Below are positions 43,412 to 50,381 of a stretch of 64,000 nucleotides of DNA, one piece after another (position 1 is the stretch's first letter; each line of letters starts with the position of its first letter). The stretch lies in assembly GCF_042427745.1 (NCBI RefSeq), contig NZ_JBHMFA010000001.1; one strand, 5' to 3'. Below the pieces are notes generated by a model, which did not search any database, was not told the DNA's origin, and saw only the letters and a program-made list of their open reading frames with translations. The translations under genes were made by a program, and so were the position numbers. Source of the DNA: Algibacter miyuki. Lineage in GTDB: Bacteria > Bacteroidota > Bacteroidia > Flavobacteriales > Flavobacteriaceae.

Positions 43412-44305
43412 TTAAAAAGCGTTTATATGATGCGTAGTTTCTATTTCGGCCTTTTTAGCATTAAAAGCATCCATTACCTTTTTTTGAAAATTTTGTGGGT
43501 GGTGTTTACTTACAGTTTCGGTTGATTTTAATGCAATTTCAAATTCTTTTTTATCTATGTTTTTAAATTTCGATTCCCAACGTTTTAAGGTCAGGTTTTT
43601 AAAGTGATTTTCCAGGCGATTTCCTATTTTTTTGTTGCAAATATATTCTATGAATTTAGAAATTATAAACGGTTTTATGGTGGTATCTACTTCTACTTGC
43701 TGATTATTTATGTTCGGCAAGTAACTATGTGCCCATGTGTTTTGCTTTAAAAATTTAGAAAATACGGCTTTTCCTGTAATGGGTATTAGCGTGCGTAATT
43801 CTGTGGCTGTAAAGAGATTTTTTTCTTTAATCTCTAAGTCGTTTTTACTAATAAAGTAATTAACGCAAAAGTATTTTTTTGAATTTAGTAAAAATACTTT
43901 TTTAAAGAGTATTAGTAGGGTTCTGGCAATCCAAAGCCTATTAGGTTTTGTAATTATAAAAAAATCGATATCGCCGTCATTATCATAACAGCCTTTAGAG
44001 AGAGCTCCTGAAATACTAACACTTTCGATATAAGGGAATTTTGAAATAAATTGAGCTTGCTTTAAAGCTTTAGGCATAATGTTTTTGGCATGTGCATTTC
44101 CTTTTGTTCTTTTTGTTACAATAGTTTCGTCATTGTTATAGATAAAGTAACCGTTATACTCTTTAACAATGTTTAGTGATTTTAGTTTTACTAATTCTTT
44201 TTGTAAAGCAATAGCGTCGTTAGATTTAGAAAACAAAAAAATTTCATCTTTAGTTAATGGGTAATTAAAGATTGAAAAATATAGTATGGGCTGTAAACTA
44301 TTCAA
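43412..44305 (-). CDS. Nucleotidyltransferase-fold protein (TTG start)
   Basis: A 297-residue cytosolic protein. The N-terminal 75 residues look like a winged-helix domain (YPLTKDEIFLFSKSND, NGYFIYNNDETIV). Next comes a pol-beta-type nucleotidyltransferase block, SVSISGALSKGCYDNDGDID, in which DxD (DGDID) is the metal-binding pair near residue 112; the usual GS is SG here. The C-terminal half is helical. Proteins of this kind, usually called 'nucleotidyltransferase domain protein', sit with B12-type radical SAM genes in glycan loci, but no reaction is known. Start TTG (44305-44303); first gene of a six-gene operon. Confidence 0.7.
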   Translation of the reverse strand: MNSLQPILYFSIFNYPLTKDEIFLFSKSNDAIALQKELVKLKSLNIVKEYNGYFIYNNDETIVTKRTKGNAHAKNIMPKALKQAQFISKFPYIESVSISGALSKGCYDNDGDIDFFIITKPNRLWIARTLLILFKKVFLLNSKKYFCVNYFISKNDLEIKEKNLFTATELRTLIPITGKAVFSKFLKQNTWAHSYLPNINNQQVEVDTTIKPFIISKFIEYICNKKIGNRLENHFKNLTLKRWESKFKNIDKKEFEIALKSTETVSKHHPQNFQKKVMDAFNAKKAEIETTHHINAF

Positions 44306-44587
44306 GTTGGTAGTAATTTTCTATCTTTTGATGTAAAATAAGTTATACGCTAAGTTACAGTTTTTTTTTGATTCCGATTCATGTGTGTTATTTGGTTTTA
44401 TGATAAAACTGCCCCTTTTTTTCTGCGAAATATGTATTTTTTTTGATTATTTTTTGTGCAACTCTTAGTTCTGTTGGAATGTGTTATGTATTGATATCTG
44501 GTTAAACGTAATATTTAATGGCATGTTGAAGTGAAATTTTATCATTTTTGAGATTTTAATATAAAGATGAAAATAAACACAGGCTGA

Positions 44588-44619
44588 AAAAAATACTTAA
44601 GGAGATATTGTATTTTTAA
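44588..44619. terminator. Weak hairpin in the 44306-44932 gap
   Basis: AAAAATAC pairs with GTATTTTT around a purine-rich loop, flanked by A- and T-rich sequence. The 627-bp gap around it holds no protein gene. Apart from this hairpin it holds a candidate small RNA (44723-44826) and the promoters of the flanking genes. Confidence 0.3.
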
Positions 44620-44712
44620 GTAAATTTAAAAGAAAGAAAAACCCATGGTAGCTGTTTTATTGGTAATACAGAGGTTGAGAATACTTTTATGTTACAATGG
44701 CGTTTAAAGAAG

Positions 44713-44720
44713 TATCTTTG
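44713..44720 (+). promoter_or_regulatory. TATCTTTG promoter box ahead of a candidate small RNA
   Basis: A perfect TAnnTTTG box; 16 bp upstream lies GTTACA (44691-44696), a weak -33 match. No protein ORF follows within 200 bp, so the transcript would be non-coding or a long leader for the gene at 44933. Confidence 0.45.
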
Positions 44721-44722
44721 CG

Positions 44723-44826
44723 CTAGTATTATTTATCTGTTGATATTAATTATTCTTTCGTTCACACTTTGGCGATGTTAAAGACTTTTTTCTTAAAGTC
44801 TCTATTTTGATTAATCTAAACACTAG
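44723..44826 (+). ncRNA. Candidate rod-shaped small RNA (6S-like?)
   Basis: After the TATCTTTG box, the sequence can fold as a rod: CTAGT (44723-44727) with ACTAG (44822-44826), ATTAATT (44745-44751) with GATTAAT (44809-44815), a large internal bubble, and a terminal hairpin AGACTTT/AAAGTCT (44782-44801). The size, about 104 nt, and a closing stem, bubble and apical hairpin are what flavobacterial 6S RNA would show, but the match was made by eye only. Confidence 0.35.
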
Positions 44827-44932
44827 TGGTCAACTTAATGCCTGATTACTAGTTAGTAACTATTTATAGTGATATTAATCTACGACTTGCTCATGTCATT
44901 ACTCTGCAATCCGTTTCAATTTATAATAAACG

Positions 44933-46000
44933 ATGATTACAGATATATATGTAAACAAGCCCGTGCCTTATTTTTCAGAACAACCCTTGCCACAATTTAA
45001 TCGCTCTATTGATATTGCGCGTATTATTAAAGGCTTAGAAGCTGATAAACCTGTATTGATAACCGAGTTTTATAGTAACGGCTTACAGTTGCTTAAAGCG
45101 TTGCAAGAGCACCTAAAGGATAAATTTCCAGGACAGACTTTTAATGAGCAACGCGCAAATCGTTCGGCTTTTAGAAAGTTGTCTAGTCTTATTTATATAA
45201 AAATTATAGACCATAAACTAACCGTAAAAAAGGCGCCTGCTATTGGTTGGTTAGAAAAACTTTATCCAGAACATCAAAGTTTTTTATTACCATTCACCAA
45301 AGTGCAAGGATTAAATAGTGCGTGGCAATGGCACCTTAACGGTATAACGCTTCCTGTATTACGAAATAAAATACATCCGTATTATGGGGTTTATTTTCCA
45401 ACACGTTTCGATCATTTAATCGTGTTTGATAATTGGTTGAAGCGTTATAGTGGCGCGAAAAAATTGGCTATAGATGTTGGCGTTGGTAGTGGTGTGTTGT
45501 CTTTTCAATTAATTAAACATGGTTTTCAGAAGGTTTTTGGAACAGATACAAACCCAAATGCTATTGTTGGCTTAACGGAATCTATGGGAGATACTAAAAT
45601 GTCTCGGAAAATAGAACTCGATTTCGCACCTCTTTTTGGCAAGTGGGAGAAACCTGTTGAACTCATTGTTTTTAATCCGCCTTGGTTGCCTGTATCTCAA
45701 GATATGGATACCAATGACGAAGCTATTTATTATAACGAAAACTTATTTTTAGATTTTTTTACTGAAGCTAAAAAACGATTATTACCCGATGGTAAACTGG
45801 TGATTATATTTTCCAATTTAGCCGAAATTACCAACGTTACAGAAGTACATCCCATAGCAAAGGAACTAGCCGAAGGCGGACGTTTTAAATTAGAAAACTG
45901 TTTAAGAAAGTCAGTGAAATCTGCTTCCAATAAAACCAAGCGCAATCAAAATTGGCGTGGCGAAGAAATGGTAGAACTTTGGGAATTGGTGCATGCTTAA
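44933..46000 (+). CDS. NPPW-type SAM-dependent methyltransferase
   Basis: A 355-residue protein. The first 150 residues form a helical N-terminal domain; then comes a Rossmann fold with KLAIDVGVGSGVLSFQLIKH (motif I, near residue 178), VFGTDTNPNAIVGL and the catalytic LIVFNPPWLPVSQDMD near residue 245. The NPPW variant suggests N-methylation of an amide or base, PrmC/RsmC-like. The gene ends in a basic segment (SASNKTKRNQNWRGEE). Not tightly linked to neighbours; it stands outside the glycan island. Confidence 0.85.
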   Translation: MITDIYVNKPVPYFSEQPLPQFNRSIDIARIIKGLEADKPVLITEFYSNGLQLLKALQEHLKDKFPGQTFNEQRANRSAFRKLSSLIYIKIIDHKLTVKKAPAIGWLEKLYPEHQSFLLPFTKVQGLNSAWQWHLNGITLPVLRNKIHPYYGVYFPTRFDHLIVFDNWLKRYSGAKKLAIDVGVGSGVLSFQLIKHGFQKVFGTDTNPNAIVGLTESMGDTKMSRKIELDFAPLFGKWEKPVELIVFNPPWLPVSQDMDTNDEAIYYNENLFLDFFTEAKKRLLPDGKLVIIFSNLAEITNVTEVHPIAKELAEGGRFKLENCLRKSVKSASNKTKRNQNWRGEEMVELWELVHA

Positions 46001-46107
46001 ACTTATAGTTTAGTTATTTGCCATAGGCTGTAACAATAATTAAAAATGGAATCGAAATTTTTTGTAAACCATTTTCTACACGTTTATTTTTTAGTTATAT
46101 TACTGAT

Positions 46108-46914
46108 ATGAAAAAACAATTACAAATAATTAACGGTGTCGCTTTTGTATGTGTTCTTGTAATGAACTATTTGTCTAACACAGGTTTATTAAATAACACC
46201 ACTATAGGGGAAGTTTCTAAAGATTATAACACCTTATTTACTCCCGCAGGTTATGCGTTTTCCATTTGGGGAATAATCTATTTACTCTTGTTAGGGTTTA
46301 TTGTTTACCAAGGGCGCAGTCTATTTGTAAAAGTTAGAAACGACGATTTTATTTTAACAACAGGTTGGTGGTTTCTAACCTCTTGTATTGCTAATTGTGC
46401 TTGGATTGTAACCTGGATTTACGGTTATACCTTAATATCGTCCATATTTATTTTTATCATTCTATTTGCGTTATTACAAATTGTGCTTAAAAATAAAATG
46501 GAATTGTTCGATGCTTCAATTTCTGTTATTCTGTTTTTATGGTGGCCCTTTGTAATTTATAGTGGCTGGATTACCGTGGCTAGTATTGCAAACGTATCGG
46601 CCGTTTTAGTAAAATACAATTGGGATGGTTTCGGTTTGTCGCCAACATTTTGGACTATCGCATTAATAGGTATTGCAACCATAATAAACTTAATGGTTAC
46701 CTGGAAACGAAACATGCGCGAGTTTGCACTTGTTGGTGCTTGGGCTCTAATTGCTATTTATGTAGCTAACAGCAATGCCAATACCACTGTAGCTTATACT
46801 GCAGGAGTTGCTGCTGCAATTTTAATTATAAGCAGCTCTACGCATGCCTTTATTAACCGAAAAACAAATCCAGCGATAAAGTGTAAGGAGTATCTAGATG
46901 CTAGGAAAAACTAA
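46108..46914 (+). CDS. TspO/tryptophan-rich sensory protein-like membrane protein
   Basis: A 268-residue, roughly seven-span membrane protein rich in Trp (FSIWGIIYLL, TGWWFLTSCIANCAWIVTWIYG, FLWWPFVIYSGWITVAS). The PAGYAFSIWGIIY block and the pattern of Trp/Asn residues match the TspO/MBR-related 'tryptophan-rich sensory protein' group, longer than classical five-helix TspO. Members bind tetrapyrroles or act in stress and light responses; here no regulatory context is visible. Convergent with the small ORF at 46918, 3 bp apart. Confidence 0.8.
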   Translation: MKKQLQIINGVAFVCVLVMNYLSNTGLLNNTTIGEVSKDYNTLFTPAGYAFSIWGIIYLLLLGFIVYQGRSLFVKVRNDDFILTTGWWFLTSCIANCAWIVTWIYGYTLISSIFIFIILFALLQIVLKNKMELFDASISVILFLWWPFVIYSGWITVASIANVSAVLVKYNWDGFGLSPTFWTIALIGIATIINLMVTWKRNMREFALVGAWALIAIYVANSNANTTVAYTAGVAAAILIISSSTHAFINRKTNPAIKCKEYLDARKN

Positions 46915-46917
46915 AGC

Positions 46918-47073
46918 CTAACGTTTTACTTTTTTTAATTTTTTCTGAGTTTTTCCTTTTCTTGTAGCTACAGCATGTGCTAACACAGCGACTTCTATTA
47001 GTAGAATTGCAATTTTAGCTTTTTTACTCCTTGTTAATGTACTTGTAAGTCCTAATACTTTTGTAATGATCAT
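46918..47073 (-). CDS. Small basic membrane protein (51 aa), hypothetical
   Basis: ATG at 47073 opens a 51-codon frame: MIITKVLGLTSTLTRSKKAK, then a hydrophobic helix (IAILLIEVAVLAHAVAT) and a strongly basic tail (RKGKTQKKLKKVKR). The amphipathic start, one membrane span and poly-Lys tail look like a real small membrane protein and not chance, though no family was recognised. Stop TAG lies 3 bp from the convergent TspO-like gene. Confidence 0.55.
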   Translation of the reverse strand: MIITKVLGLTSTLTRSKKAKIAILLIEVAVLAHAVATRKGKTQKKLKKVKR

Positions 47074-47128
47074 AATTTATATCTTTTTAAGAACAAATTA
47101 TGGATAAAGTTCATTGTTGAATGACTTG

Positions 47129-47239
47129 ATGAAAATTTATTTTGACTGGATTGGGAGTTTTTTTGTTGAATTAAGGAATACTTTAGGAATAGAACAATCT
47201 ATTGAAATTACGAGTAGTCAAATTTTAGAGAATCAATAA
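47129..47239 (+). CDS. Possible 36-aa ORF, unrecognised
   Basis: ATG at 47129 gives MKIYFDWIGSFFVELRNTLG and then EQSIEITSSQILENQ before TAA. The codon mix is plausible and one start-proximal hydrophobic patch is present, but it could be chance or the remnant of a longer gene. The rest of 47074-47305 shows nothing else. Confidence 0.25.
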   Translation: MKIYFDWIGSFFVELRNTLGIEQSIEITSSQILENQ

Positions 47240-47305
47240 AGTGCTACTAATTGTATGTTGACTATGGTTTGTTTAGGCTCTATTTTTGCTGAAAACAAAT
47301 ATATT

Positions 47306-47557
47306 ATGAAACTAAATAGAAGAGGGCAAATAGTAAAATTTCACACACCGAATCATGATGAAGATCCGGAGCAACTTTATATTGTTCTTGAGTATATTGA
47401 AGATGGCAATAGATCTAGAGCAAAAATCCAAGCTTTAAATACTGGATTGTCATTTCCATCAACTAGTATTATGCTAGTTGAAGATTTAGAGGTTGATGAA
47501 GGGCAAACTTTAGAGCTGGATTATTATCTTAAGCATGGGGATCATGGTTTATTTTAA
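47306..47557 (+). CDS. Conserved hypothetical protein (83 aa)
   Basis: From the ATG at 47306 the product reads MKLNRRGQIVKFHTPNHDED, then PEQLYIVLEYIEDGNRSRAK and ends ELDYYLKHGDHGLF. It is small, soluble and acidic, with a KOW-like or SH3-like beta pattern (QLYIVLEYI, MLVEDLEV). Similar short proteins occur in many Flavobacteriaceae; no function is known. The frame is open 17 codons further upstream, but the conserved start is at MKLNRRGQIVKF. Overlaps the convergent HNH gene by 4 bp. Confidence 0.72.
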   Translation: MKLNRRGQIVKFHTPNHDEDPEQLYIVLEYIEDGNRSRAKIQALNTGLSFPSTSIMLVEDLEVDEGQTLELDYYLKHGDHGLF

Positions 47558-48675
47558 AGTAAATCATTAATGTCATCCTGAAAAACGTAATTTCTATGAT
47601 AGTCTAAGTATATTTCTCTGTTTTCGGGAAAAATTCTCATTTTGTTTTTCGCATTTGGATTAATACTAAGTTTTTCCCAAGTATAAGAACTTAATTGTGT
47701 TCCACATATTAATTCTCCACTGTTAGTAAAAGTTATGTAACCTTGGTCAAATAATTTATCATAAGTAGGTGATAAAGCTAGTCCATTTAAATAATCTAAC
47801 GCTTGGTCATTTTCGTTATTTTTGATACAAATACTATAAGGTTTTATATGACTTGCAATTAATAAACGTTCATCTGTAATTTTTGTAAAAGGACATTGAG
47901 GCATATAATTAATAACTTCACGTCGATATTTTTCTGAACCTTTTCGATATGTTCTTTTTATATTTCCAGATTCAATTTCTACTTTTTCTAATTCTTCTTC
48001 AGTTGTTAATGATTTTGGATGTACAAAAGACCTAAATTGATAGTCTAATAGGATTCTAAAATAGAATAGTGGTTCTTCATTTTTATTTTCGACTGGAATT
48101 AGTTTTAAAATTGATAGATAGCTTATACTGGGGAGTATTAATTCTCGCCATAATTTCCATATAAAATTATCAGAACGAATGTAACCTCTATTTTGTTTCT
48201 GCGAGATATTGTCAGAAGCATCATAAATACTAAAGAATATTTGATTTGTTTTAAGGTTGTCTACTTCTTTTAATCTTTCGTTATAATATTCGCTAATGTT
48301 ATTGTGATAATGTTGTTCTTGAGCAAAGTATTCTGTCTTAGCATCTCTCAAGTATTTTTGAAAATTAGTTTTACTAAAAAAACATTTATTTTCGCTAATC
48401 AAAGCACCGCTTTCTTTTGCTGAAAAGAATGTTTTTCGTTTTTTATTGGAATCATAATGTTCTAATCCCCATGTTTCATAATTAAAGAAATTAGACATTA
48501 ATTCACCTTTTTCTCCATTATAAGTTCCAACATGCTTTTTTGATTCTCCGTTTCCTCTAAATTGTGATAACTTATTTTTTCTATGAATAAAACTATCTTC
48601 TGCTCTAAAATCTTGAATAGAATCGATTATAAAATATTCTATTCCTTCAATTTTAATTTTCTGTAGATTTTCCAT
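47554..48675 (-). CDS. HNH endonuclease, probable type II restriction enzyme
   Basis: A 373-residue protein whose C-terminal third holds an HNH nuclease of the restriction type: CPFTKITDERLLIASHIKPY (near residue 270; His in ASHIKP) and LNGLALSPTYDKLFDQGYIT (the Asn-Gly-x-x-Leu and Asp-x-x-Phe-Asp core). The N-terminal 250 residues have no recognised domain and may carry target recognition. The gene lies 142 bp downstream of a C5-cytosine methyltransferase on the same strand, the expected arrangement for a restriction-modification pair. The recognition sequence cannot be read from the protein. Confidence 0.82.
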   Translation of the reverse strand: MENLQKIKIEGIEYFIIDSIQDFRAEDSFIHRKNKLSQFRGNGESKKHVGTYNGEKGELMSNFFNYETWGLEHYDSNKKRKTFFSAKESGALISENKCFFSKTNFQKYLRDAKTEYFAQEQHYHNNISEYYNERLKEVDNLKTNQIFFSIYDASDNISQKQNRGYIRSDNFIWKLWRELILPSISYLSILKLIPVENKNEEPLFYFRILLDYQFRSFVHPKSLTTEEELEKVEIESGNIKRTYRKGSEKYRREVINYMPQCPFTKITDERLLIASHIKPYSICIKNNENDQALDYLNGLALSPTYDKLFDQGYITFTNSGELICGTQLSSYTWEKLSINPNAKNKMRIFPENREIYLDYHRNYVFQDDINDLL

Positions 48676-48817
48676 AAATAGTTTATATGCTTTTTTGTTC
48701 TGTTGATTCGTTAAGTTTTTATCGAATGTAATAAAAGTCTATAATTATTGATAATTAATTAGTTTTAAGTTCAAATTAAGTTATTAGCTGCTGTCAGGTA
48801 TTTATTAATTATTTTAT

Positions 48818-50290
48818 TTATATACCATATTTAGTAATATCCATTTGTTTCAATAATGCTATTAGCACATCAACAACAATGCTATTTCCTGCTTGCCTGT
48901 ACATTTGAGTGTCACTAACTTCTTGTTTAAAGTCATCTCTAAACCCCATTAAACGTAAACATTCTTTTGGTGTTAATTTCCTGATTCTGCCTTTATTATG
49001 AGTAACATAATTATCTACACCAGCTCGATGCATTTTATGCATTGACTGTAATAATGGCCTTGCAACTTCTAAATCTGTTTTAATAGACGTTTTAAAGTTT
49101 TTTGTGCCCTCAGTTAAAACATATTTTTTAGTTTTTTCAAGAAGGTAATATTTTTCTTCAACTTCACTTACATCAAATACTAGTTCGTTGAATTCAGGAA
49201 TTTCTTGACTTTCAAAGATAAAATCACCATGCCAGTTAAATTGCTGATTAGCCTTTTGACAAATAGCAATATCACCGTTTATTTGGGTATATCTTTTTTT
49301 TCTGTTTTTAGAACTTGTAACAAACTTGACCCCCTTTTCCTTTAAATAATATTTACTATCTGTATAATCCTCAAGAAAATCTTGCATTTTATACTCTAAT
49401 TTAATGGGTTTTGGAAAATCAAACTTCACCTTTTTATCTTTGAAGCCAACAACAAAAATTCTTTCTCTATGCTGTGGTACTCCATAATTTTTGGAGTTTA
49501 AAACCTGATAAAAATATTTATATCCTAGTTCGTCAAAAGTTGCTTTAATTGTTTCAAATGTGTTTCCACTATCATGATTAATCAATCCTTTAACATTTTC
49601 AAAAATGAAAACTTTAGGCTGACTTTCTTTTACTACTCTTGCAAACTCATAAAAAAGCGTACCTCTAGTATCTTTAAATCCCTTCCTTTTTCCAACCATT
49701 GAAAATGATTGACACGGGCTTCCTCCAACTAATAAATCTACTTTTCCTTTGTATTTCTTGCCTTGTATTTTTTGAACATCATCATACCAGTTTTCTTCTT
49801 CAATATCATAATTAGCGAAATAACTTTGTTTAGCATATTTATCGATATCACTAGCGAATACAATTTCAGATTCTAATTTTAATCTTTTAAAAGAGTATTC
49901 AATTGCTCCAATGCCAGAAAACATCGTTGCAACTCTAATTTTAGCTTTAGGATTAGAAAACTCTTTTTCAGTCCAATTTTGTTCGTGTTCTGTTTCTGAA
50001 AAATATAACTCTAGTTGTTCTTCCACAATATTTAGTACCTCTTTATAATGTGGGTAGTTTTTAATTTCTTGAGTTACTTTTGATGAATAATAATGATTTA
50101 GTACGTTTTTTTGTTCTGTTTCCAATATTTCGGCAAGCGGACTAAAAAGGTTTTCTGAAAGATTTCGTTCTTCACGCTCTATTTTTCCTAAAGTAGAAGT
50201 ATCAATGTCTAAATAAGCAGCTACCTTTTTTAAAGGAAAACCAAGTTCGTTTCTACGTTTTTTTATATATTCTCCAAAAGTTACTGTCAT
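48818..50290 (-). CDS. XRE-HTH fused to C5-cytosine DNA methyltransferase
   Basis: A 490-residue protein. Residues about 5-62 form a lambda-repressor-like helix-turn-helix (FGEYIKKRRNELGFPLKKVA, DTSTLGKIEREERNLS). From residue 115 a Dcm-type methyltransferase follows: IRVATMFSGIGAIEYSF (motif I), the catalytic GGSPCQSFSMVGKRKGF (motif IV, Cys in PCQ), VFIFENVKGL (motif VI), YGVPQHRERIFVVGF (motif VIII) and QAGNSIVVDVL (motif X). The HTH fusion resembles methyltransferases that repress their own gene. A dyad over the putative promoter at 50309-50323 fits autoregulation. It likely protects DNA from the HNH nuclease encoded 142 bp downstream. Confidence 0.93.
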   Translation of the reverse strand: MTVTFGEYIKKRRNELGFPLKKVAAYLDIDTSTLGKIEREERNLSENLFSPLAEILETEQKNVLNHYYSSKVTQEIKNYPHYKEVLNIVEEQLELYFSETEHEQNWTEKEFSNPKAKIRVATMFSGIGAIEYSFKRLKLESEIVFASDIDKYAKQSYFANYDIEEENWYDDVQKIQGKKYKGKVDLLVGGSPCQSFSMVGKRKGFKDTRGTLFYEFARVVKESQPKVFIFENVKGLINHDSGNTFETIKATFDELGYKYFYQVLNSKNYGVPQHRERIFVVGFKDKKVKFDFPKPIKLEYKMQDFLEDYTDSKYYLKEKGVKFVTSSKNRKKRYTQINGDIAICQKANQQFNWHGDFIFESQEIPEFNELVFDVSEVEEKYYLLEKTKKYVLTEGTKNFKTSIKTDLEVARPLLQSMHKMHRAGVDNYVTHNKGRIRKLTPKECLRLMGFRDDFKQEVSDTQMYRQAGNSIVVDVLIALLKQMDITKYGI

Positions 50291-50308
50291 AGTTAATATA
50301 AATTTTTA

Positions 50309-50323
50309 GGACAAAAGTAGTCC
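50309..50323 (-). promoter_or_regulatory. Putative auto-operator and -7 box of the methyltransferase
   Basis: GGAC-AAAAGTA-GTCC: 4-bp dyad arms, extended by flanking T5/A5 runs, surrounding TACTTTTG on the minus strand (TAnnTTTG, 50319-50312). A protein bound here would block the -7 box. It is 19 bp ahead of the methyltransferase start. The -33 box was not found. Confidence 0.45.
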
Positions 50324-50381
50324 AAAAATATGGAAATTAATATAGCTTATTATATTTTGTTTTTTGTTCTAGTTAAATCCA

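Noticed and set aside
16341..44305. Prophage or conjugative element
   Set aside because: No integrase, terminase, portal, mobilisation or transposase gene is present; the content is biosynthetic.
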